Assembly (NCBI GenBank): GCA_001770355.1
Contig: MEQV01000276.1
Coordinates: 1 to 5,518 of the forward strand
Source of the DNA: Betaproteobacteria bacterium RIFCSPLOWO2_02_FULL_62_17
Lineage (GTDB): Bacteria; Pseudomonadota; Gammaproteobacteria; Burkholderiales; SG8-39
Length of the DNA: 5,518 nucleotides
Direction: 5' to 3'
Shown here: in pieces, positions 1 to 4,883 of the stretch
Position numbering within the stretch: the stretch's first letter is position 1
Layout: every line of letters starts with the position of its first letter
Notes under the pieces: model-generated
What the model was told of the DNA's origin: nothing
Database searches by the model: none
Seen by the model: only the letters and a program-made list of their open reading frames with translations
Made by a program: the position numbers and the translations under genes

Positions 1-854
1 GCCGGCACCTGTTCGAGCAGAGCCAGCGGTTTGCCGATGAGACCGTCCCGCGACTGGCCGAGCATTTCGCCCAGTCGCCGGTTGCAGCGGACGACTTTGC
101 CTTCGCCCACCAATGCCAGCCCCACCGACGCGGTCTCGAAAATGGTTTCCTGCTCGCGCAGCGCCGCGGTGACCGTTTTCTCCGCGGCGCGCAGCATCTC
201 CACCAGCTCGGCGTTATCGCGCCCCAGGCCAAGCGTTGTCATCAGCGCCCGATGCGCGGAAATGTAGAGCGAGAGCAACACGCCGGTAAAGACCAGCAGC
301 AGCAGGCCCGTGGCGGTGTTGACCTCGCCCCCGGAGGAGAACATCAACGCGACCACCGGCGCCAGGATCGGCAGCACGAAGCTTACGAAGGCTTTCGGGC
401 TGGGCGCGAGCGAGGGCGGCAGACCCATGCTGATGGTGCTGAGCAGGAACGCCACGGTGAGTTCGGGCACCGAGCGTGCCTGCGAGGTGAGCAAAAGCAG
501 CGACAGGCCCCAGCCGGTGCCCAGCGTGGCGCTGACCAGGCAGAAAATATTCTCCCAGCGCAGCGCCTGGTCCGGGGTCGGCTGCACCCGCTGGTACAGG
601 CGCGCAAGCAGATAGCGGGCGACGCTGGCGGCGATCAACCACAGCGCCCAGGCAAGCAGCAAGGACAGCTTGACCACGCCCCAGAGCGCGAACACGGCGA
701 CCGAGGCCACCAGAAGGATCAGGGGCGTGTCTTCGCCGCTCAGCCGGTAGAGCAGCGCGACCCGTTCGTGCAGGAACTCGCTGCGGGTCAGCACGAAACG
801 GCTGGAAGCTGGCTGTTCGGGGCTGGTGAGCGGGGAATCTGGCGCCAGTGGCAT
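1..854 (-). CDS. Six-TM membrane sensor protein with PAS domain (N-terminal part; 3' end outside window)
   Basis: Integral membrane sensor, recognised from its layout. Read from ATG at 854 the frame stays open for 284 codons to the window edge. After a polar N-terminus of about 40 residues come about six hydrophobic segments (near residues 44-62, 63-87, 102-124, 130-147, 154-173, 182-201). A charged, probably coiled-coil linker follows (about 211-237), then the start of a PAS domain (ETASVGLALVGEGKVVRCNR at about 240-259, then LGEMLGQSRDGLIGKPL). PAS domains after a multi-pass membrane module usually feed a histidine kinase, GGDEF or EAL output; that part is missing here, so the enzyme class cannot be named. 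The gene is divergent from a PilZ-domain gene, which makes a c-di-GMP output attractive but unproven. The start is the weak point: no purine-rich Shine-Dalgarno precedes ATG 854, and the frame stays open some way upstream with a TTG near 917. Longer overlapping frames here lack the membrane/PAS pattern and are shadows. Confidence 0.8.
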   Translation of the reverse strand, partial: MPLAPDSPLTSPEQPASSRFVLTRSEFLHERVALLYRLSGEDTPLILLVASVAVFALWGVVKLSLLLAWALWLIAASVARYLLARLYQRVQPTPDQALRWENIFCLVSATLGTGWGLSLLLLTSQARSVPELTVAFLLSTISMGLPPSLAPSPKAFVSFVLPILAPVVALMFSSGGEVNTATGLLLLVFTGVLLSLYISAHRALMTTLGLGRDNAELVEMLRAAEKTVTAALREQETIFETASVGLALVGEGKVVRCNRRLGEMLGQSRDGLIGKPLALLEQVP

Positions 855-1036
855 GCGGGCATTGGCTTGCGCGGGAGGAGTTGTGCAAATTTTATTCCAT
901 TTCCCAGCGTCCAAAGGGTTAAATTCTGTGTAATGGCAGCGCTTTCTACCGCTATTTGTCATACTCGCTGCCCTTTGATAAGGGACCCCTCGTGTCCAGC
1001 ACAAAATGGCCGATCACACGGCGGGGCGCTAAACTT

Positions 1037-1046
1037 ACGACGTCGT
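1037..1046. promoter_or_regulatory. Perfect palindrome ACGACGTCGT, possible operator
   Basis: ACGACGTCGT is self-complementary over 10 bp and is followed one base later by a second palindrome, CGATCG (1047-1052). It lies about 85 bp upstream of the PilZ-gene start in a divergent promoter region, a usual place for a dimeric regulator to bind. No regulator family could be assigned, and short palindromes arise by chance in GC-rich DNA. Confidence 0.25.
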
Positions 1047-1120
1047 CGATCGCGCTATGCCAGGGAAAGCCCGCGGCCCGATTCCGGTGATGATGCCCAG
1101 GGGTGTATGTTCGCGGCAGC

Positions 1121-1127
1121 GGAGGAG
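1121..1127 (+). promoter_or_regulatory. Shine-Dalgarno GGAGGAG for the PilZ-domain gene
   Basis: GGAGGAG lies just upstream of ATG 1130; its GGAGG core is 4 nt from the start. This favours ATG 1130 over the in-frame upstream ATG at 1103, which would add nine residues and has a poorer ribosome site. A GTG at 1127 overlaps the SD and is unlikely to be used. Confidence 0.75.
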
Positions 1128-1129
1128 TG

Positions 1130-2656
1130 ATGCTCAAGTTTTTTGGCGGTAAGCCGGATCATCCGATGGCGGACCTCAAGGAGGCGCGCAAGATCCTCGA
1201 TGAGATCCCGGCAAACGACGTGCAAAAGGCCATCGAAGAGTTGGGCAACTGGCTGGATTCGGTCAGCAGCACCGAAGGGTTCAAGCCGGAATTGCGCGCG
1301 CAATTGTTGTTGCTCATTGACGAAGCCGCGCAGCCTCATGTGCGCAAGCTCGTCCGTGATTACCTGTCCACGGCGCGCCTGACCAAGTTTCAGGAGAACC
1401 GCCTGTGGGGGGCGATTCACGGTTATTGGCGGCAGGCAGCTCTGGCTTTTTCCGTCTGCGTGGAGGCGTACGGGTCCGGTGCGAAAGGCACTGACGGATA
1501 CAAAGGCAGCATTGCCCTGCTCACCGTGCGTGCCCTGCGCGCCTTGGCGCAACAGATGCGCTGGCAGTACATGCGTTATGGCCCATTCGAAGACAGCTTG
1601 TGGGGCGCAGTCGCGAAGATCTATGCGCTGGCGGAGAACAGGAAGTACGCGCGCAACAAGGTAAGCGCCTACCCCGCGGTTCCCGGCGAGACTTCACCCG
1701 AGCAGGAATTTTTGCGTGTGGTGATGCTGGCCTCGTCGTCGCCGGACTCCCTGTTGCCGGTGGAGATAGAGCTCGCCGAGCGCTTGATCGCACATTTTTC
1801 CGCTTACTTCACCCTGGTTCTGGATCAGCAGCCGGATATCGCCTACTGGATAGACCTCGCGACCAGTCAACCGCCCTTGCGCATCGCGCGGCCCCCGCAG
1901 CGCGCGCCGACACTGAGGTTTTTCGCCGCCGGCAAGGCCTTGCAGGAACTCGATGATCTGATTGCCAAGGTCAAATCCAGCAACGCCATACCCGCCAACG
2001 TCAGCCTTGGCGGCACCTATGAACCTTCGATGGTTCTGGATGTGTTGCGTCACCTGGCTTTGTACTGGTCGGCCAAGCCCCCGGAACGCAAGCATCCGCG
2101 CCATCGCGTGAAAACCCGGCTGGCCGTGGCCTACGGTCTGGAGGGCGTATTAGGCGCGTTGGGTGCATCGGCGTCGCTGGATTTCGAGGCGGTGGCGACC
2201 GAGAGCTGGATCGTCGAAAACGTCAGCGCGGGTGGTTTTGGCGCGAGTGTTCCGCAAATCAAGGGTGAATGGCTGAAGATCGGCTGCCTGCTCGGCCTGC
2301 AGCCCGAAGGCGGCAGCAACTGGGTGTTGGGGATCGTGCGGCGCTTCAACCGCGAGTCGCCGCAGCAGGGCAACGTCGGAATCCAGACGGTCGCGCGCAC
2401 CATGGAATCGGTGAAAATGCGCATGCAGGGTGGCGCCGAGGACGGCGAAACCTGCGTGCTGCTTGATCCGCCGGGGATAGCCTCTGCCAGCGAAGCGACC
2501 GTCCTGTTGCGCAACGGCGTAATGGTTCCCGGCCAGAATCTGGAATTCGAATTTCTGGGCAAGCAGATCATGCTGCTGCCGCAGGGCGTGACCGAGCGCG
2601 GCGATGATTATGAGCTGGCGAAATTCAAGGTCATGCTGCGCGATACGGGAGAGTAA
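1130..2656 (+). CDS. PilZ-domain protein with helical N-terminal region (probable c-di-GMP receptor)
   Basis: A 508-residue, probably cytoplasmic protein with no signal peptide or membrane segment. Residues 1 to about 300 look mostly alpha-helical (for example DLKEARKILDEIPANDVQKA near the N-terminus) and match no domain I can name. From about 320 to 432 is a PilZ domain. It carries both parts of the c-di-GMP-binding signature: RxxxR as RVKTR (R326-R330) and [D/N]xSxxG as NVSAGG (N364, S366, G369), 34 residues apart. Residues 433-508 look beta-rich and may be a second barrel-like extension. PilZ proteins bind the second messenger c-di-GMP and pass the signal to motility, polysaccharide or other targets. 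Intact motifs argue that this one binds it; the target is unknown. The gene stands alone on its strand, divergent from a membrane PAS sensor, and is followed by the hairpin array. The start is set by the GGAGGAG site. Long open frames on the opposite strand within it are shadows. Confidence 0.88.
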   Translation: MLKFFGGKPDHPMADLKEARKILDEIPANDVQKAIEELGNWLDSVSSTEGFKPELRAQLLLLIDEAAQPHVRKLVRDYLSTARLTKFQENRLWGAIHGYWRQAALAFSVCVEAYGSGAKGTDGYKGSIALLTVRALRALAQQMRWQYMRYGPFEDSLWGAVAKIYALAENRKYARNKVSAYPAVPGETSPEQEFLRVVMLASSSPDSLLPVEIELAERLIAHFSAYFTLVLDQQPDIAYWIDLATSQPPLRIARPPQRAPTLRFFAAGKALQELDDLIAKVKSSNAIPANVSLGGTYEPSMVLDVLRHLALYWSAKPPERKHPRHRVKTRLAVAYGLEGVLGALGASASLDFEAVATESWIVENVSAGGFGASVPQIKGEWLKIGCLLGLQPEGGSNWVLGIVRRFNRESPQQGNVGIQTVARTMESVKMRMQGGAEDGETCVLLDPPGIASASEATVLLRNGVMVPGQNLEFEFLGKQIMLLPQGVTERGDDYELAKFKVMLRDTGE

Positions 2657-2733
2657 ATCTAAGAACCCGTTGCATAATGATTTTGCAATGGATGCCATAA
2701 GCCTGCTTCAGGCATTTCAGAACGAACACATGG

Positions 2734-2782
2734 AACCTCGTTTTCTGTAGGGATGGTTTGTATCCCTACAGAAAACGAGGTT
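2734..2782. repeat. Perfect 21-bp inverted repeat with 7-nt loop
   Basis: The left arm 2734-2754 (AACCTCG...TAGGGAT) is the exact reverse complement of the right arm 2762-2782 (ATCCCTA...CGAGGTT). The loop is GGTTTGT (2755-2761). All 21 pairs are Watson-Crick, giving a very stable stem in RNA of either strand. No T-run follows on either side, so it is not a classical intrinsic terminator by itself. It could be a palindromic extragenic repeat, a remnant of a small mobile element, or an RNA-stabilising 3' stem for the PilZ mRNA. Confidence 0.9.
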
Positions 2783-2783
2783 G

Positions 2784-2807
2784 GCGCGCGCAGCGCGCAA
2801 GCTTTTT
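2784..2807 (+). terminator. Probable intrinsic terminator for the PilZ gene
   Basis: GCGCGC (2784-2789), loop GCA, GCGCGC (2793-2798) form a pure G/C stem, extended by flanking TT/AA with one bulged G. After AAGC comes TTTTT at 2803-2807. A GC-only stem shortly before a T-run is the intrinsic terminator pattern. The T-run is short and offset by four bases, so strength is uncertain. Confidence 0.6.
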
Positions 2808-2816
2808 GAAAAAGCT
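2800..2816. repeat. A/T palindrome supplying T-runs to both strands
   Basis: AGCTTTTT (2800-2807), centre G2808, AAAAAGCT (2809-2816) is a perfect inverted repeat. Its T5 follows the GC stem at 2784-2798 on the plus strand, and its A5, read as T5 on the minus strand, follows the stem at 2817-2841. It therefore sits as the shared tail of two opposed terminators. Confidence 0.8.
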
Positions 2817-2841
2817 GCACGGACTATAAATCCGTCCGTGC
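2809..2841 (-). terminator. Probable intrinsic terminator for the yjgA-mogA-esterase unit
   Basis: GCACGGAC (2817-2824) pairs perfectly with GTCCGTGC (2834-2841) across a 9-nt loop. Read on the minus strand, the stem is followed after three bases (AGC) by TTTTT (2813-2809), a canonical stem plus T-run. It lies about 105 bp past the esterase stop in the expected orientation. It faces the plus-strand terminator and shares its A/T palindrome. Confidence 0.65.
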
Positions 2842-2842
2842 G

Positions 2843-2893
2843 GATCGCCGCTTGCGCACGGATGGTGAAGCTATCCGCACGCAAGCGACGATC
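2843..2893. repeat. Long imperfect hairpin (18 pairs, 9-nt loop)
   Basis: Nested pairs: GATCG (2843-2847) with CGATC (2889-2893); a C/A mismatch (2848/2888); CGCTTGCG (2849-2856) with CGCAAGCG (2880-2887); a 2x2 internal loop; CGGAT (2859-2863) with ATCCG (2873-2877); loop GGTGAAGCT. Two competing pairings also exist: GTGCGGAT (2838-2845) with ATCCGCAC (2873-2880), and TCCGTGCG (2835-2842) with CGCACGGA (2855-2862). Both are incompatible with the 2817-2841 terminator stem. No T-run follows directly on either strand. Confidence 0.8.
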
Positions 2894-2945
2894 TTTACAT
2901 AAACCGCCTTCCTCTTTTTGAAACCGGTTCTGAAGCTTTCAGGGC

Positions 2946-3611
2946 TTACCTTTCCAATACGCTTCTCAGCCAGGCCGCGATATCGGCGACTTCCTCGCCG
3001 CAAACCGAGTGCGGCATGCGGTAATCATGCCATTCGACACGATAGCCGTGTTTGCGCAGCAGCTCGCGCGATTCCACCGCGCGCGCATGCATGACCACCG
3101 GATCGGACAACCCATGCGCCATGAATATCGAGGTCGCGCGGTTAGCCTGGGCAGCTTCGGCCGCGAAACTTTCCGCAAGAGGCAGGTAACAGGACAACGC
3201 CATCACCCCTGCCAGGGGTCTCGCGCAGCGCAAAGCGGTATGCAGGGAAATGGCGCCGCCCTGCGAGAAGCCTGCGAGCACCAGCCGGGAACTGCTGACG
3301 CCGCGCCGCAGTTCCCTGTCGATCAAGGCTTCGACATTCTTCTGCGAGGCACGTACGCCGGAGTCATCTTCGCGCCGGATGCCGGCGTCGCTGATGTCAT
3401 ACCAGGCGCGCATCACCATGCCATTGTTGATGGTTACCGGCTGCATTGGCGCATGAGGGAAAATGAACCTGATCGGCAGATCGGACAAATCCAGTTCGGG
3501 CACGATCGGCGCGAAATCATTGCCGTCGGCGCCAAGCCCGTGCAGCCAGATGACCGCTGCGGCGGCATCGGGCGCGGTTTCAATCTCTATGCATTCGAGC
3601 AGATCGGTCAA
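2946..3611 (-). CDS. Alpha/beta-hydrolase carboxylesterase (phospholipase/carboxylesterase, acyl-protein thioesterase-like family)
   Basis: A soluble 221-residue serine hydrolase of the Abhydrolase_2 type, the family of Pseudomonas carboxylesterases, YpfH and acyl-protein thioesterases; the usual family length is about 215-225. It cleaves short-chain carboxyl (thio)esters; the natural substrate cannot be read from sequence. Visible features: the N-terminal strand and oxyanion region VIWLHGLGADGNDF (20-33, HGLG at 24-27), the nucleophile elbow GFSQGG with S116, the acid D170 in HGLSDPVV, and H201 in MPHSV. The catalytic triad is therefore intact and no signal peptide is seen, so it is cytoplasmic. 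The start is TTG: the codon two before it is an in-frame TGA (3615-3617), so nothing further upstream can be used, and AGGTGA sits just before it. The next in-frame ATG is residue 64, beyond the oxyanion motif. It lies 53 bp downstream of mogA on the same strand with no terminator in the gap, so co-transcription is likely. Confidence 0.93.
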   Translation of the reverse strand: MTDLLECIEIETAPDAAAAVIWLHGLGADGNDFAPIVPELDLSDLPIRFIFPHAPMQPVTINNGMVMRAWYDISDAGIRREDDSGVRASQKNVEALIDRELRRGVSSSRLVLAGFSQGGAISLHTALRCARPLAGVMALSCYLPLAESFAAEAAQANRATSIFMAHGLSDPVVMHARAVESRELLRKHGYRVEWHDYRMPHSVCGEEVADIAAWLRSVLER

Positions 3612-3614
3612 AGT

Positions 3615-3620
3615 TCACCT
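3615..3620 (-). promoter_or_regulatory. Shine-Dalgarno AGGTGA setting a TTG start
   Basis: On the minus strand AGGTGA is followed by ACT and then TTG (3611-3609). The TGA inside the Shine-Dalgarno is a stop codon in the esterase frame, so the open frame cannot extend further upstream. This makes the TTG assignment unusually firm. Confidence 0.75.
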
Positions 3621-3664
3621 ATCGGGGAAGGTTTTTCGATTCGTGGCGGGCAGCGATGGCCGCC

Positions 3665-4267
3665 TCATGCGACGGGCTTAGGGCGGATCGCGGATTTCGG
3701 GCGAAATGCCTTGATGACATTCTCGTGGGTTTCAATATAGGGACCGCCGATGAGATCGATGCAGTAAGGCACCGCGGCGAAAATGCCAGGCACCAGGGTT
3801 TTGCCCTGCGCATCCTTCAGGCCTTCCAGGGTTTCGCGGATCGATTTCGGCTGTCCGGGCAGATTAATGATGAGCGCCTGTTTGCGAATCACCGCGACTT
3901 GCCGCGAAAGAATGGCGGTGGGAACGAATTCAAGGCTGATGCGGCGCATCTGCTCGCCAAAACCGGGCATGACCCTGTCGGCGACGGCCAGGGTTGCCTC
4001 CGGAGTGATGTCGCGACGGGCGGGTCCGGTGCCGCCCGTGGTGAGTACCAGATGGCAACCCAGGCGGTCCACCAGGGCGACTAAAGCGGTCTCGATGAGC
4101 GCCTGTTCATCCGGTATCAGGCGGCTTTCCATGCGCCATGGCGAGGCAAGAGCCTGCGAGAACCATTCCTTGAGCGACGGGATGCCTTCGTCCTTGTAGG
4201 CGCCTGCCGAAGCGCGGTCGCTGATTGAGACCAGGCCAATCAACAGTTCTTTGCCGGAGGTACTCAT
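3665..4267 (-). CDS. mogA: Molybdopterin adenylyltransferase MogA
   Basis: Soluble 200-residue enzyme (E. coli MogA is 195) that adenylylates molybdopterin with ATP, preparing it for molybdate insertion by MoeA in molybdenum cofactor synthesis. The sequence is near-colinear with E. coli MogA as I recall it: IGLVSISDRASAGAYKDEGI (10-29), RLIPDEQALIE (49-59), the MoCF signature TTGGTGPARRDITPEATLAV (76-95), PGFGEQMRRISLEFVPTAIL (101-120) and INLPGQPKSI (134-143). The aspartates shown to matter in E. coli (D49 and D82) correspond to D53 and D86, both present. Its ATG shares ATGA with the TGA of the upstream yjgA gene, a 4-nt overlap (4264-4267) typical of translational coupling, with AGGA directly before. 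The esterase gene follows after 53 bp. No other molybdenum-cofactor gene is in the window, so MoeA and the upstream steps must be encoded elsewhere. Confidence 0.97.
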   Translation of the reverse strand: MSTSGKELLIGLVSISDRASAGAYKDEGIPSLKEWFSQALASPWRMESRLIPDEQALIETALVALVDRLGCHLVLTTGGTGPARRDITPEATLAVADRVMPGFGEQMRRISLEFVPTAILSRQVAVIRKQALIINLPGQPKSIRETLEGLKDAQGKTLVPGIFAAVPYCIDLIGGPYIETHENVIKAFRPKSAIRPKPVA

Positions 4268-4779
4268 TCCTGATTCTCAGCTGCCGCGGCGCCCGGGCCG
4301 GTCACGGTTTCCCGCACCAGTCTGAAAAGTTCGCGGAAGCTCCGCGGCGGCTTGCCGGCGGCGCGCTCCGCGTTCGCGTTGCGTACCAGCAATCGCAATT
4401 GCCGGATATCGGCGCCGGGATACTGCCGCGCGAAGCCGGTGAGCGCGGCCTCGTCCTCGAGCAGACGCTCGCGCCAGCGGATGATCGAATGTTCGAGCGC
4501 GACGTTGCTGCTTGATTGCCCATCCCATTGGGAGATCTTTTCGCGGATCGGCGCCGGGTCGACGTCGCGCATCAAGCGTCCGATGTACTGCATCTGCCTG
4601 CGGCGCGACTCGTGGCCCGTTATCCTGCGCGCCTCCATGACCGCGTCACGGAGGAATTCGGGCATCTCGATCGCGGCGATCTGTGCTTCATTGAGCGCGA
4701 CAATGCGTTCGCCCAAGGCCTGCAATTCGGTCATTTCCTGTTTGCGCTGCGTCTTGCTGGCTCGGGTCGTGTCTTCCAT
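4264..4779 (-). CDS. darP: Ribosome biogenesis factor YjgA/DarP (DUF615)
   Basis: A 171-residue highly charged cytoplasmic protein of the DUF615 family (E. coli YjgA/DarP, 183 residues), which associates with late 50S precursor particles and helps maturation near the peptidyl-transferase centre. Family landmarks: an N-terminal SKTQRKQEMTELQALGERIV (8-27), a basic helix RRRQMQYIGRLMR (59-71), and a C-terminal block LRLLVRNANAERAAGKPP (128-145) followed by RSFRELFRLVRE. The tail is Ala-rich and acidic. The start ATG 4779 was chosen because AGGAA lies 5 nt upstream and the product then begins near the conserved region. The frame is open back to a GTG at 4878, but that 33-residue extension would be translated through a GC-rich tandem repeat and would nearly reach the pmbA start. 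It leads the unit yjgA-mogA-esterase and overlaps mogA by 4 nt; it is divergent from pmbA. Confidence 0.93.
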   Translation of the reverse strand: MEDTTRASKTQRKQEMTELQALGERIVALNEAQIAAIEMPEFLRDAVMEARRITGHESRRRQMQYIGRLMRDVDPAPIREKISQWDGQSSSNVALEHSIIRWRERLLEDEAALTGFARQYPGADIRQLRLLVRNANAERAAGKPPRSFRELFRLVRETVTGPGAAAAENQE

Positions 4780-4784
4780 CTCTG

Positions 4785-4789
4785 TTCCT
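4785..4789 (-). promoter_or_regulatory. Shine-Dalgarno AGGAA for yjgA/darP
   Basis: Read on the minus strand, AGGAA lies 5 nt before ATG 4779, which is good spacing. It decides the start against the longer GTG alternative at 4878. Confidence 0.65.
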
Positions 4790-4800
4790 GTGTTCGGGCC

Positions 4801-4840
4801 GGGTTCCACCCCCGGGGTTTCGCCCCCGGGTTTCACCCGA
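4801..4840. repeat. Three tandem 13-14 bp GC-rich repeats between yjgA and pmbA
   Basis: The units are GGGTTCCACCCCC (4801-4813), GGGGTTTCGCCCCC (4814-4827) and GGGTTTCACCCGA (4828-4840). Each unit is itself a mini inverted repeat: GGGT-TCC-ACCC, GGGG-TTTCG-CCCC, and CGGGT-TTC-ACCCG (the last starting at 4827). They lie in the yjgA 5' leader and just upstream of the -10-like box of pmbA. They could be an array of binding sites for a regulator or a short slippage-prone repeat. Confidence 0.7.
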
Positions 4841-4851
4841 AAATCGGCTGC

Positions 4852-4857
4852 TATGAT
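4852..4857 (+). promoter_or_regulatory. Possible -10 element TATGAT for pmbA
   Basis: TATGAT matches the sigma-70 -10 consensus at five of six positions and lies 26 bp before the pmbA ATG. No good -35 sits at the normal distance; TTCACC at 4832-4837 is only 14 bp upstream. The box is inside the palindrome GCTAT-G-ATAGC (4850-4860), so the other strand reads TATCAT facing yjgA. Confidence 0.35.
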
Positions 4858-4883
4858 AGCGGCTTTTCCGCGGCGCACATTTC

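Larger units (their letters stand above)
855..1129. other. Divergent intergenic region between PAS sensor and PilZ gene
   Basis: This 275-bp gap must hold the promoters of both divergent genes. Visible structure: a small hairpin CCCTT-TGAT-AAGGG at 971-984, a perfect 10-bp palindrome at 1037-1046 followed by CGATCG at 1047-1052, and a strong Shine-Dalgarno at 1121-1127. No convincing -35/-10 pair was found on either strand. The best minus-strand candidate, TTGGAC then TAAAAT, has only about 14 bp between the boxes. No RNA gene or credible small protein gene was recognised. Confidence 0.6.
2657..2945. other. Non-coding convergent intergenic region dominated by packed hairpins
   Basis: The 289 bp between the stop of the PilZ gene and the stop of the convergent esterase gene contain no credible gene. 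The first 77 bp hold only a small stem-loop, GCCTG-CTT-CAGGC at 2701-2713. From 2734 to 2893 five inverted repeats follow each other with gaps of 0-1 bp: 2734-2782, 2784-2798, 2800-2816, 2817-2841 and 2843-2893. The last 50 bp contain a short CTGAA-GCT-TTCAG repeat just downstream of the esterase stop. The best-supported role is transcription termination for both flanking genes. The array is larger than that job needs, so a repeated extragenic element or structured RNA is also possible. Confidence 0.75.

Noticed and set aside
214..888. Minus-strand open frame of 224 codons overlapping the sensor gene in another frame
   Set aside because: Its product is Ala/Arg/Pro-rich without hydrophobic segments, while the neighbouring frame from ATG 854 gives a sensible six-helix PAS protein that continues to the edge.
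905..930. TTGGAC ... TAAAAT as a minus-strand promoter for the PAS sensor
   Set aside because: The spacing of about 14 bp is too short for a normal sigma-70 promoter; kept only as a weak candidate.
891..953. GTG-started mini-frame after GGGAGGAG (about 20 codons or fewer) in the divergent gap
   Set aside because: The purine run is only 2 nt from the GTG, the peptide is about 16 residues with no attenuator features, and the run is the complement of a CT-rich sensor leader.
252..1130. Long plus-strand open frame (292 codons) antisense to the PAS sensor gene
   Set aside because: The translation is Gln/Arg/Gly-rich low-complexity sequence with no domain. It is the complement of a frame that shows clear membrane helices and a PAS motif, so it is a GC-driven shadow.
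2150..2698. Minus-strand open frame (182 codons) over the end of the PilZ gene
   Set aside because: It is antisense to the conserved PilZ motifs, shows no recognisable domain, and has no clear ribosome site.
2688..2750. 20-codon frame (MDAISLLQAFQNEHMEPRFL) after the PilZ gene
   Set aside because: There is no Shine-Dalgarno and it runs into the left arm of the perfect hairpin, so it is probably chance.
2734..2893. Integron attC site or CRISPR array
   Set aside because: There are no core-site motifs paired as in attC, and no repeat-spacer periodicity; the stems differ from each other in sequence and size.
3009..3740. Plus-strand open frame (243 codons) antisense to the esterase
   Set aside because: The opposite strand encodes an intact catalytic triad; this product looks random and is His/Arg/Gly-rich.
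4779..4878. Longer YjgA starting at GTG 4878
   Set aside because: The extension is Pro/Gly-rich from the tandem repeat, lacks a ribosome site and would nearly abut the pmbA start; ATG 4779 has AGGAA at good spacing.
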